Assembly: GCA_021730985.1 (NCBI GenBank) | Contig: JAKFYI010000002.1 | Coordinates: 1-64,000, forward strand | Source of the DNA: Hyphomicrobiales bacterium | GTDB taxonomy: Bacteria; Pseudomonadota; Alphaproteobacteria; Rhizobiales; Xanthobacteraceae | Direction of reading: 5' to 3' | Length of the DNA stretch: 64,000 nt | Shown: positions 42,034-50,822 of the stretch, one piece after another | How positions within the stretch are numbered: the first letter of the stretch is position 1 | Layout: every line of letters begins with the position of its first letter | Made by a program: the position numbers and the translations under genes | The notes under the pieces: model-generated | What the model saw: only the letters and a program-made list of their open reading frames with translations | What the model was told of the DNA's origin: nothing | The model's database searches: none

Positions 42034-42435
42034 ATGAATTTACGCAATCCCGACAAACAGGAGGAGACTTGGGGAGATCTTTATGAGAAAATTCGAACGC
42101 TGCTCAATCAGCACGGACGAGAGGACTCTCTCGGTAAGGGCGACTATTGGCTGATTGACGACAATTGGGGAGCTCTTCAACACAAGATCGAAATTCAAAA
42201 CCTCGTTCTGTTGAAGCCCGAGGTGGTTCTCTTACTTCAAGCATTGCTTCAGAAAGTTCCGCGCTGGGAAATTGTCGTCGCAGTTCATATTCCCGGTACG
42301 GAAAATTCGTGGCCTCCCATGGGTCTCATCATTCGCGGCCATGAAATTGTCGATGGTTTGCAGCGGCAGCATTTTCCCAGAGAATTTCAAAACTTCGAAT
42401 ACGAAGGAAGCAGGCGCGGCACAGACCGGGACTGA
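42034..42435 (+). CDS. Putative immunity protein for the HNH-like toxin
   Basis: A 133-aa acidic soluble protein directly after the toxin gene (13 bp). Mixed alpha/beta pattern (YEKIRTLLNQHGRED, LLQALLQKVPRWEIVVAVHIPG, MGLIIRGHEIVDGL). Family not recognised; immunity is inferred from position, size and the low GC shared with the toxin gene. ATG 42034 follows the GAGGCGACCAG region. Confidence 0.55.
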   Translation: MNLRNPDKQEETWGDLYEKIRTLLNQHGREDSLGKGDYWLIDDNWGALQHKIEIQNLVLLKPEVVLLLQALLQKVPRWEIVVAVHIPGTENSWPPMGLIIRGHEIVDGLQRQHFPREFQNFEYEGSRRGTDRD

Positions 42436-42522
42436 CGATCTGACGAAATCGATTTGATCTGGCGGTCGCATCGGCCGCGTCAGCCTCGACATATTGCGCC
42501 GCTTTCACGGATCGAAACCCCC

Positions 42523-43407
42523 ATGCGCACCATTCCGCCTGCGTTGCAGGCCAAGCTCTCCTCCGGCGTCACAACGCTGTGCCGCTGCTGGCGCATCACC
42601 AGGCGGGACGCCGTGGTGCTGGGCTTCACCGATCACGATGAGGACGTCGTGCTCGGCGGGCTGACATGCCGCGCCGGCACGGGCTTCGCGGGCTCGGAGG
42701 CGACGGCTTCGCTTGGGCTCGCGGTGTCGGGCTCGGAGGTCGCGGGCGCATTGTCCGATGACGCGCTGTCCGACGCCGATCTGGCCGCCGGGCGCTACGA
42801 CGCGGCTTCGATCGAGATTCATCTGGTGGATTGGAGCGAGCCGTCGCTGCATGTGCTGTTGAGCAAGGGCGTGCTCGGCGAAGTGCGGCGCGAGGGCCAG
42901 GCCTTTGCTGTGGAGCTGCGTTCGCTCGCCGACCGGCTCAACGAGGAGAGCGGGCGGCGCTACACCGCGGCGTGCTCCGCCGATCTCGGCGACAATCGCT
43001 GCAAGGTCGATCTCGACAGCGCGGCATTTCGCGGCGAGGGCACGGTGGCCGGGCTCACCGGCACGTCGGGTTTTGTCGCGACGGGTCTTGGTGCGTTTGC
43101 CGAGGGCTGGTTCACCGGCGGACGCTTGGTGTGGCTGAGCGGCGCCAACGCGGGCCTCGCTGTCGAGGTGAAGCGCCATGTCGCAGGCGCGGTGCTCGAT
43201 CTCTGGCAGGCGATGCCCGAGCCGATTGCGGCGGGCGACACGTTCGGCGTGACAGCCGGTTGCGACAAGCGCATCGGCACCTGCCGCGAGCGCTTCGACA
43301 ACGTCATCAATTTTCGCGGCTTCCCGCACATCCCGGGCAATGACTTCGTCACGCGCTACGCGGTGGCGGGCGAGCCGGGAAACAGGGGCGAAGTGTTGCC
43401 CAGTTGA
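42523..43407 (+). CDS. DUF2163 tail protein (GTA g13)
   Basis: Baseplate hub protein of 294 aa. Conserved positions: CRCWRITRRDAVVLGFTDHDEDV at the N-terminus (cysteine-containing), LADRLNEESGRRYTAACSADLGD.CKVDL in the middle and CDKRIGTCRERF.NVINFRGFPHIPGND at the C-terminus, the diagnostic DUF2163 end. ATG 42523 begins MRTIPPALQAKL, as expected for the family. Confidence 0.95.
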   Translation: MRTIPPALQAKLSSGVTTLCRCWRITRRDAVVLGFTDHDEDVVLGGLTCRAGTGFAGSEATASLGLAVSGSEVAGALSDDALSDADLAAGRYDAASIEIHLVDWSEPSLHVLLSKGVLGEVRREGQAFAVELRSLADRLNEESGRRYTAACSADLGDNRCKVDLDSAAFRGEGTVAGLTGTSGFVATGLGAFAEGWFTGGRLVWLSGANAGLAVEVKRHVAGAVLDLWQAMPEPIAAGDTFGVTAGCDKRIGTCRERFDNVINFRGFPHIPGNDFVTRYAVAGEPGNRGEVLPS

Positions 43408-43434
43408 TCGCGTAGCGCGGGGCGTCACACGCGC

Positions 43435-43533
43435 TGTCATCGCCCGCGAAAGCGGGCGATCCAGTAATCGCGATCCATGCAAGAGGCGGCAACGCCGCGG
43501 CGTACTGGATGCCCCGCTTTCGCGGGGCATGAC
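43435..43533. repeat. Dispersed palindromic repeat, type B copy 2
   Basis: CGCCCGCGAAAGCGGGCG and GCCCCGCTTTCGCGGGGC hairpins, with CCAGTA and TACTGGA between them. Same structure as 13125-13223. Confidence 0.8.
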
Positions 43534-43579
43534 AGTCGGTGGGTTTTAGCGGTCCGGAATCATGACCGGAGAATTCAAT

Positions 43580-44014
43580 ATGTCTCTCTCCCGTTCTTCC
43601 ATCGTCGCCGAAGCCCGATCCTGGATCGGCACGCCGTATCGCCACCAGGGCTCGCTCAAGGGCGTCGGCTGCGACTGCCTCGGCCTGGTGCGCGGCGTCT
43701 GGCGCGGCGTGATCGGCGCGGAGCCCGAGCGCGCGCCGCCTTACGCGCGCGACTGGGCCGAAGCGTCCGGCGATGAGGCGTTCGCACGCGCCGCACGCGC
43801 GCATCTCGTCGAGATCGATCCAGTGCAATTCTTGCCTGGCGACGTGCTGCTGTTCCGCTATGCGCCGCGCTATCCGGCCAAGCACGCCGCGATCGTCACT
43901 GAGTTGGAGGCGATGATCCACGCCCACGACGGCGCGCGCGTCTGCGAGGTCGCCGTCGCGCCGTGGTGGCGCAGGCGGCTTGCCTTTGCGTTCCGGTTTC
44001 CGGGCGTTGGATGA
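43580..44014 (+). CDS. NlpC/P60 cell-wall peptidase (GTA g14)
   Basis: Tail-associated peptidase that cleaves peptidoglycan stem peptides during DNA delivery, 144 aa. The catalytic Cys33 lies in VGCDCLGLVRG and the His102 in PAKHAAIV, followed by HAHDGARVCEV. ATG 43580 has GGAG eight bases upstream; an ATG at 43562 would add six residues. Confidence 0.93.
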   Translation: MSLSRSSIVAEARSWIGTPYRHQGSLKGVGCDCLGLVRGVWRGVIGAEPERAPPYARDWAEASGDEAFARAARAHLVEIDPVQFLPGDVLLFRYAPRYPAKHAAIVTELEAMIHAHDGARVCEVAVAPWWRRRLAFAFRFPGVG

Positions 44015-44250
44015 GTGACGTTTTCGGAGGCCGGATTGCGATTTTCGAGGGTGGAACAGAGCGGGCGAGGCGATGGCTAAGTTCCGCAAGGGCACGCATA
44101 GATTGCTCGTTCGGGCCAGAAAACCTAAATTGGCTCACGGATTCATCGGCAATCAGCTGTTCTGGAGCCTGAAATCGCCCTTTGGGAAGAAAATGTTACC
44201 GTGATGGGAACAAATGTCTTGCTCCCGAATTGGGAACAATGTAGGGTCTC
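44015..44250. other. Gap between g14 and higB without a supported gene
   Basis: Lower GC than the flanks. Two overlapping short ORFs (54 and 43 codons, starting at 44011 and 44071) lack family resemblance and convincing ribosome-binding sites. Probably the entry point of the higBA insertion. Confidence 0.5.
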
Positions 44251-44550
44251 ATGCAAATCTTGGCCCTGAAAGCCCTGCGGGAGTTTTGGACAAAATATCC
44301 CAATGCCGAAAAGCCGCTTCGCACTTGGTACAAACTCGTTTCGGCGGCGAGATGGACAAAACCGAACGAGATCAAAGTGGCGTTTGGAGCCAATGTCGAT
44401 TTTGTCGGAGACAGCCGAGTCATTTTCGACATTGGCGGCAACAAGTATCGATTGGTGGTTCGGGTGGTGTACGACCCGTTCTATCGCGTGATGATCAAGT
44501 TCGTCGGCACCCACGAGGAATACGACAAGATTGACCCGGAGACTGTGTGA
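44251..44550 (+). CDS. higB: HigB-family toxin (type II toxin-antitoxin)
   Basis: A 99-aa mRNA interferase of the HigB family, which acts on translating ribosomes. Family motifs are clear: LREFWTKYPNAEKPLRTWYK, RVIFDIGGNKYRLVV and MIKFVGTHEEYDKID. The cognate antitoxin begins at the last base of the stop codon (TGATG), so expression is coupled. Toxin-first order is normal for higBA. Located between g14 and g15 of the GTA cluster. Confidence 0.93.
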   Translation: MQILALKALREFWTKYPNAEKPLRTWYKLVSAARWTKPNEIKVAFGANVDFVGDSRVIFDIGGNKYRLVVRVVYDPFYRVMIKFVGTHEEYDKIDPETV

Positions 44551-44984
44551 TGATGGACATTCGGGCTATTCGCACCAACGCGGATTACGAGTGGGCGCTG
44601 AAGGAAGTCGAACAGTATTTCGACAAGGTGCCGGCCTCTGGCACGCCGGAAGCGGATCGCTTCGATGTGCTCTCTGTTCTTATCGAGAAATACGAGGCGG
44701 GCCAATTTGAAATCGCGAACGCAGACCCGGTCGAAGTGTTGGAGTTTGCAATGGAAAGCATGGGTAAAACCCAGGCCGAACTTGGTCACCTCATAACGCG
44801 TTCGCGCGCGACTGAGATCATGAAGCGCAAGCGCAAGCTGACACTTGAGATGATCAGGATCATCAGCGGCGCATGGCACATTCCAGTGGCTGCGCTGATC
44901 GCGCCATACAAAACCCAAACCGGATCTGCCCGTCTCGATGCCACCACTCCTCAACACGAGGGGCGCCGGCTTCAGGTGGCGTAA
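44550..44984 (+). CDS. higA: HigA-family antitoxin
   Basis: A 144-aa antitoxin with an N-terminal IRTNADYEWALKEVEQYF segment and a C-terminal helix-turn-helix (GKTQAELGHLITRSRATEIM, RKLTLEMIRIISGAWHIP), as in HigA proteins that bind both toxin and operator. ATG 44550 overlaps the toxin stop by one base; ATG 44553 and GTG 44547 are alternatives. The last ~25 residues after the HTH are unusual in being Thr/Gln/Arg-rich. Confidence 0.9.
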   Translation: MMDIRAIRTNADYEWALKEVEQYFDKVPASGTPEADRFDVLSVLIEKYEAGQFEIANADPVEVLEFAMESMGKTQAELGHLITRSRATEIMKRKRKLTLEMIRIISGAWHIPVAALIAPYKTQTGSARLDATTPQHEGRRLQVA

Positions 44985-45200
44985 GAGGCACGATCAGCCG
45001 CGCTTTGGCGTCATTCCGGGGCGCGCCCTTGCCGCTGCACCAATCCGCTTGTTGCTGTGTTAGCGCACGAACCGGATCAGCGAAGATTGCCATCGCCATA
45101 GCGTGATGGCCCCCGCGATCACACGCACCGCCACCGCCACCCACGCCCCACCGCGCGGACCCCCGCCGCGAACGAAGAACCATAGCCAAAGGCCTCTCGA

Positions 45201-48200
45201 ATGGCTGCGCTCCTCCTTTCCGTCGCAGGCGCTGCCGCAGGCGGCGCGCTGTTTGGTCCGGTCGGCGCTATGGCCGGCCGGCTGGCCGGTGCGCTCGCCG
45301 GCAACCTGATCGACCAGTCGCTGCTTGGCGGCAACGCCGCGCGCAGCCAGCAAGGGCCGCGGCTTTCCGACTTGGGCGTGATGGCCTCGACCGAGGGCGC
45401 GCCGATCCCGCGCCTGTACGGCCGGGCGCGGCTCAACGGCGAGGTGATCTGGGCGACGCAACTTGAAGAGGTGGTCGACACCCGCACCGAAGGCGGCGGC
45501 GGCAAGGGCGGAAGCGGCGGCGGCACCACCACGACGACCTACAGCTATTTCGCAAACTTCGCGGTCGGCCTGTGCGAGGGCCGCATCGGCCACGTCAGCC
45601 GTGTCTGGGCGGACGGCAAGCCGCTCGACCTGACCGGCATCCATGTGCGGGTCTATCGCGGCGATGAAAACCAGACCGCCGATCCGCTGATCTCCGCCAA
45701 GCAGGGCGCGGCCCAAACGCCCGCCTATCGCGGCCTGGCCTACGTGGTGTTCGAGCGGTTGCCGCTCGCCAGCTTCGGCAACCGTCTGCCGCAACTGTCG
45801 TTCGAGGTGGTGCGGCCGGTCGGCACGCTCGAGCAGATGGTGCGCGCGGTGACGCTGATCCCCGGCACCACGGAGTTCGGTTACGAGCCGGCCGGCCTGG
45901 TGCAGACGCTGGAGCCGGGCCGCTCAGCGCCGGAGAACCGCCACGTCGCGCATGCGTGCTCCGACGTGATCGCGGCGCTCGACGAACTGCAGGGCATTTG
46001 CCCGAACGTGCAGAGCGTGGCGCTGGTGGTGGCGTGGATCGGCACCGACTTGCGAGCCGGTGTCTGCGAGATCAAGCCCGGCGTCGAGAACCTCGACAAG
46101 ACCGTTCATGGTGCGGACTGGTCGGTCGCGGGCATCGGGCGCGCCGGCGCGCATCTTGTGTCCACGGTCGAAGGGCGTCCGGCCTACGGCGGCACGCCGT
46201 CCGACACCGCGGTCATCAACCTGATCTCCGAGCTGAAGGCGCGCGGCCTCAAGATCACTCTTTATCCCTTCGTAATGATGGACGTACCGGCCGGCAACAC
46301 GCTGCCCGATCCGCTCACCGGCGCAGCCTCGCAGCCGCCGTATCCCTGGCGCGGCCGCATTACGTGTCACCCGGGGCCGGGCCAGCCCGGCACGCCGGAC
46401 GGCACCGCGACGGCGGGCGCGCAGGTCGATGCGTTCTTCGGCGACGGCAGCGATTGGCGCTACCGGCGCATGGTGATGCACTACGCCAACATTGCCGCAA
46501 GCGCGGGCGGCGTCGATGCATTCCTGATCGGTTCGGAACTGCGCGGGCTGACGCGCGTGCGCTCGGCATCGGGTGTTTATCCCGCGGTCAATCAACTTGT
46601 CGCGCTGGCGGCCGACGTGAAAGCCATCGTCGGCTCCGGCACCAAGGTGAGCTACGGCGCCGACTGGACCGAATACGGCGCGCACGTCGTCGATCCGTCG
46701 GCGGACGAGGTGCGTTTCCCGCTCGATCCGCTATGGGCGTCGTCCTCGATCGATGCCATCGGCATCGACTATTACGCGCCGCTGTCGGACTGGCGCGACG
46801 ACGCGGACCATCTCGACCGTCAGCTTTCCAGTTCGATCTATGACCGCACTTACCTGCGGGACAATCTCGCGCGTGGCGAGGGCTATCATTGGTACTACGC
46901 CGATGACATGGCCCGCGCGATGCAGGATCGCACCGAAATCACCGACGGTCTCGGCAAGCCGTGGGTGTTCCGCGTCAAGGATTTGTGGAGCTTCTGGTCG
47001 CAGCCGCATTACGAGCGCGTGGGCGGCGTGGAGCTTGGCTCGCCGACCGGATGGGTGCCGCAGAGCAAGCCGGTCTGGCTCACGGAGCTGGGTTGCGGCG
47101 CGGTGGACAAGGGCGCCAACCAGCCGAGCACGTTCCCCGATCCGAAGTCTTCGGAATCCGCCGTGCCCTATTTCTCCGATGGCGCGCGCGACGACCTGAT
47201 GCAGCGCCGCCATCTCGAAAGCGTGCTGAGCGCGTTCGACTTCGAGTTTGGCGCGACCTCCGATTTCAATCCCACGTCCGCGATCACCGGCGCGCCGATG
47301 ATCGACAAGATGAACGTCTATCTGTGGACCTGGGATGCGCGGCCCTATCCGGTGTTTCCCGCTGCGCTCGATGTGTGGAGCGACGGGTTGAACTGGGACA
47401 CCGGCCACTGGCTGACCGGACGGCTCGGCGGCGCGCCGCTCGACGGATTGGTGGCGAAGCTGCTGGAGGACAGCGGCGTCGATAGTTGTGACGCCACGGA
47501 GCTGGGCGAGGGGCCGGACGGGTATGTGGTTGACCGGCCGATGGCGCCGCGAACCGCGCTCGATCCGTTGTCGAAGGCTTATGCGTTCGACGCGGCCGAG
47601 CGGGCGGGTGTTCTATCGTTCCGGCCTCGCGGCGGCGCGCCGGTCGCGGAACTGACCGAGGATGACCTGGCATTGCGTCCGGACGCACCGGCATTCCGGC
47701 TGACCCGCGCCCAGGAAACCGAGCTGCCGCGCGAAGTCGCTTACGGTTACAGCGATGGCGCGGCCGAGCATCGCCGCGCCGCCGCTTCGTCACGGCGGCT
47801 GGTGGTCGGTTCGTCGCGCGTCGCATTTGCCGATCTCGCGGTCGTGACGCATGGCGCCGCCGCCGAACGCCGCGCCGAAATCTGCTTGCAGGATCTATGG
47901 GCGAGCCGGGAGAGCGCGGACTTCGCGCTCGGCGCCGGTTGGCTGGCGCTGACGCCCGGCGACGTGGTGGGGCTGACGATCCAGGGCCGCCGCAGATTGC
48001 TCGAACTTCGCGAGGTTACCGACACCGAGCAGCGCGCGGTGCGCGCGCGTTCAATCGATCCCGAGGTGTTCGCATTGCCGCTGGCGTCACAACGGCGGCG
48101 GAGCATGCCGCTGCCCGCGCCGGTCGGGCCTGTGCAGGCGGTGCTGCTCGATCTGCCGCAGCTTGGATCGGAGAATGTGCCGGTGCTCACGCGCATCGCA

Positions 48201-49061
48201 GTCTGCGCCGATCCGTGGCCGGGACCTGTCGCGGTCTGGCGCTCCGGCGACGGGCTGGCGTTCCAGCGCGCGGCGCTGATGGTGGCGCCGTCGATCGTCG
48301 GGCAGACGCTCGACGCGCTGCCGGCCGGCACCACGCGGGGCTTCGATCATGACGGCAAGTTCCGGGTGCGGCTCATTCATGGCTCGCTGTCATCGGTATC
48401 CGACAACGTGCTGTCAGGCGGCGCCAACGCGGGCGCCGTGCAGCGATCCGATGGCGCCTGGGAGGTGTTGCAGTTCGCCAACGTGGAGCTGGCCGGCGAA
48501 CGCACCTACGAATTGTCGCGGCTGGTGCGCGGCCTGGGCGGCAGCGAATGGGCGATGGGCGATCCGCTGCCCGTGGGCGCCACGTTCGTGCTGCTCGACC
48601 GGCATGTTGCGCCGCTGGCGAGCGGCCTCAATGAACTGGGCCGGCTGACGAAGCTTCGAATCGTCGCGGCCGGGCGCGATCACGGCGATCCAACCGCGGT
48701 ATCGATAAGCGTGCGGCCCTCGGCGGTGGCGCTTAGGCCGCTGTCGCCGGTGCATCTGCGTGCAAAACGGGACGGCAGCGGCGTGACTTTCACCTGGGTG
48801 CGCCGGACCAGGGCATCGGCCGGCTCGTGGCAGATCAGGACGGTGCCGCTCGGCGAGGAGCGCGAGGCCTACGCGCTCGACATTCTCTCAGGCAGCACGG
48901 TGCTGCGAACGTTGTCCAGCAACGCACCGTCGGTCCTTTATCCCTCGGCCGACGAACTCGCCGACTTCGGCGCGCCGCAGGCAAGTCTCTCGATCCGCGT
49001 CGCGCAACTTTCCGCAACCGTCGGGCGCGGCACAGCCGCCGCCGCAATCCTCCAACCTTGA
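45201..49061 (+). CDS. GTA host-interaction tail protein (g15, GH TIM-barrel-like)
   Basis: Largest protein of the cluster (1286 aa), which contacts the recipient cell. The N-terminus has a Gly/Ala-rich hydrophobic stretch (LFGPVGAMAGRLAGALAGNLI) followed by APIPRLYGRARLNGEVIWAT and a Gly/Thr-rich loop. The centre (~360-760) is the GTA TIM-barrel-like domain, with LKITLYPFVMMDVP, DWRYRRMVMHYANIAA, FLIGSELRGLTRVRS, SYGADWTEYG and WLTELGCGAVDKGANQP. The C-terminal third has the phage tail-3 type region and FN3-like repeats. Complete, no frameshift. Confidence 0.95.
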   Translation: MAALLLSVAGAAAGGALFGPVGAMAGRLAGALAGNLIDQSLLGGNAARSQQGPRLSDLGVMASTEGAPIPRLYGRARLNGEVIWATQLEEVVDTRTEGGGGKGGSGGGTTTTTYSYFANFAVGLCEGRIGHVSRVWADGKPLDLTGIHVRVYRGDENQTADPLISAKQGAAQTPAYRGLAYVVFERLPLASFGNRLPQLSFEVVRPVGTLEQMVRAVTLIPGTTEFGYEPAGLVQTLEPGRSAPENRHVAHACSDVIAALDELQGICPNVQSVALVVAWIGTDLRAGVCEIKPGVENLDKTVHGADWSVAGIGRAGAHLVSTVEGRPAYGGTPSDTAVINLISELKARGLKITLYPFVMMDVPAGNTLPDPLTGAASQPPYPWRGRITCHPGPGQPGTPDGTATAGAQVDAFFGDGSDWRYRRMVMHYANIAASAGGVDAFLIGSELRGLTRVRSASGVYPAVNQLVALAADVKAIVGSGTKVSYGADWTEYGAHVVDPSADEVRFPLDPLWASSSIDAIGIDYYAPLSDWRDDADHLDRQLSSSIYDRTYLRDNLARGEGYHWYYADDMARAMQDRTEITDGLGKPWVFRVKDLWSFWSQPHYERVGGVELGSPTGWVPQSKPVWLTELGCGAVDKGANQPSTFPDPKSSESAVPYFSDGARDDLMQRRHLESVLSAFDFEFGATSDFNPTSAITGAPMIDKMNVYLWTWDARPYPVFPAALDVWSDGLNWDTGHWLTGRLGGAPLDGLVAKLLEDSGVDSCDATELGEGPDGYVVDRPMAPRTALDPLSKAYAFDAAERAGVLSFRPRGGAPVAELTEDDLALRPDAPAFRLTRAQETELPREVAYGYSDGAAEHRRAAASSRRLVVGSSRVAFADLAVVTHGAAAERRAEICLQDLWASRESADFALGAGWLALTPGDVVGLTIQGRRRLLELREVTDTEQRAVRARSIDPEVFALPLASQRRRSMPLPAPVGPVQAVLLDLPQLGSENVPVLTRIAVCADPWPGPVAVWRSGDGLAFQRAALMVAPSIVGQTLDALPAGTTRGFDHDGKFRVRLIHGSLSSVSDNVLSGGANAGAVQRSDGAWEVLQFANVELAGERTYELSRLVRGLGGSEWAMGDPLPVGATFVLLDRHVAPLASGLNELGRLTKLRIVAAGRDHGDPTAVSISVRPSAVALRPLSPVHLRAKRDGSGVTFTWVRRTRASAGSWQIRTVPLGEEREAYALDILSGSTVLRTLSSNAPSVLYPSADELADFGAPQASLSIRVAQLSATVGRGTAAAAILQP

Positions 49062-49070
49062 ACGGGTCTC

Positions 49071-50729
49071 ATGGACAACACGCCGCTGCTCTCGCTCCCG
49101 CTTCTTGCCGACAAGCAGGACCTGCAGACCACATTCCACGACGACGGCATGAAGGCGCTCGACGCGCTGGTGATGCTGTCGGCGATCGACCGCGACCTGT
49201 CGTCGCCACCGGCCTCGCCGGACGAGGGTGACCGCTACATCGTCAAGGCGCCGGGCTCCGGCGACGTCGCCTGGGAGGATGACAATGTCGTGGTCTTTAT
49301 CGACGGGCACTGGCGGGCGCATCCGCCGCAACCCGGCTGGACCTGCTATGTGCAGGACGAGGGCGCGTTGATCGCCTGGGACGGCACGGCGTGGCAGCCT
49401 GCGCTCGATGTGCTTGGCGGCGGTGCTGCGAACAATCTCGCGCTGCTCGGCGTCGGCACCACCGCGGACGTCACCAATCCGTTCAGCGCCAAGCTCAACA
49501 ACGCGTTGTGGGTGGCGAAGACGGTGGCCGAGGGCGGCGACGGCCATCTGCGCTACAAGCTGAGCAAGGAGGCTGCCGCCAAGACGCTGTCGCTGCTGTT
49601 CCAGGACAATTTCTCCGGCCGTGCCGAGATCGGGCTGACCGGCGACAACGATCTTCACTTCAAGGTTTCGGCGGACGGCAGCGCCTGGATCGAAGCGCTG
49701 ACCATCGACCACGCCACCGGCCGGACACGGCTGTGTCCCGACGATGCGCTGCTGGGCTTTGCGCTGATCAACGGCACGCTGGCCGTGAGCGCGGCCTCCA
49801 ATGCGCTGACTGTCGCGGTGAAGACCCACGCCGGCGGCGATCCGAGTCCGGCCGATCCGGTCCATGTGGTGTTCCGCGACGCCGCCGCGGCGACCGGAGG
49901 CTATGGCGGGTTGGCGATCACGTCGGCGGCTTCACTGGTTCTGTCGTCCGGCTCGACGCTGGGCGTTGCCAGCGCCACGCCGTTCCGGCTTTGGATCGTC
50001 GGCCTCAACGATGGCGGCACGTTCCGGCTCGGCGCCATCAATTGCTGGACCGCAAGCGGAGTCCAGCCGCTGGCGGACGGCCTGGCCTCGGCGGCGGCGG
50101 AGGGCGGAGCGGGAGGCGCGGATTCGGCGGGCGTGATTTACGCAGGCGCCGCCGTCAGCGCCAAACCGATGCGCATCCTCGGTTGCCTGGAGTGGAACAC
50201 GTCGGGGCTCACCGCCGGGTCGTGGACCACCACTAATCTGGACTCGGTCGCGCTGTTTGGGCCGGGCATGAGCAAGCCGGGCGACCTGGTGCAGCACCGC
50301 CACGTCGCGGACGGCGGCGTCGCGACCGGCACCGTGACGATCCCCTTCGACGATACGATTCCGCAGAACACGGAGGGCGATCAGTACATGTCGCTCGCCA
50401 TCACGCCGACGAGCGCGGCGAATTTGCTGTTGATCGACACAATCTGGCAGGGCACCAGTTCGGATATAGGCCAACTCACTGCCGCGCTGTTCCGGGACTC
50501 CGCAGCCAATGCGTTGGCCGCAGCCGACAATCGCGTTCCCGAACCGGGAATGTTCGTGCCAATCCCGCTCAGCTATCGGATGCGCGCGAGCGTCGCGTCA
50601 TCCACCACGTTCACAGTCAGGGCGGGCCTGAACAACGCCGGCACCACGACTTTCAACGGCGCGGCCGGTACACGCAGGCTTGGCGGCGTCATGCAATCTT
50701 CCATGGACATCATGGAGGTGACGGCATGA
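49071..50729 (+). CDS. DUF2793 protein, probable tail fibre component
   Basis: A 552-aa protein with an N-terminal DUF2793 domain (LPLLADKQDLQ, HDDGMKALDALVML, SPPASPDEGDRYIV, GWTCYVQDEGALIAWDG) common at the end of GTA and phage tail modules. The remainder is beta-rich, Gly/Ala/Ser-rich, probably a fibre or spike used in receptor contact. Starts 9 bp after the g15 stop codon. Confidence 0.88.
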   Translation: MDNTPLLSLPLLADKQDLQTTFHDDGMKALDALVMLSAIDRDLSSPPASPDEGDRYIVKAPGSGDVAWEDDNVVVFIDGHWRAHPPQPGWTCYVQDEGALIAWDGTAWQPALDVLGGGAANNLALLGVGTTADVTNPFSAKLNNALWVAKTVAEGGDGHLRYKLSKEAAAKTLSLLFQDNFSGRAEIGLTGDNDLHFKVSADGSAWIEALTIDHATGRTRLCPDDALLGFALINGTLAVSAASNALTVAVKTHAGGDPSPADPVHVVFRDAAAATGGYGGLAITSAASLVLSSGSTLGVASATPFRLWIVGLNDGGTFRLGAINCWTASGVQPLADGLASAAAEGGAGGADSAGVIYAGAAVSAKPMRILGCLEWNTSGLTAGSWTTTNLDSVALFGPGMSKPGDLVQHRHVADGGVATGTVTIPFDDTIPQNTEGDQYMSLAITPTSAANLLLIDTIWQGTSSDIGQLTAALFRDSAANALAAADNRVPEPGMFVPIPLSYRMRASVASSTTFTVRAGLNNAGTTTFNGAAGTRRLGGVMQSSMDIMEVTA

Positions 50730-50758
50730 GCACCACCCCAGTATGGATCGAAGGCTAA
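50726..50758 (+). pseudogene. Ten-codon ORF, possible truncated gene start
   Basis: ATG overlapping the stop of the DUF2793 gene (ATGA) opens a frame of only ten codons, MSTTPVWIEG, then TAA. The coupled start suggests the remains of a longer tail gene whose rest was lost when the following minus-strand methyltransferase-like gene was acquired. It could also be chance. Confidence 0.3.
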
Positions 50759-50822
50759 AGCTGATCGCGGAGCGAGAGCTTGGAAAAATCCGGTAGTTGC
50801 GATTTGATTCTTGCTTGGCGGT

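Noticed and set aside
45060..45794. 244-codon minus-strand frame upstream of g15
   Set aside because: Mostly antisense to the start of g15, no recognised motifs.
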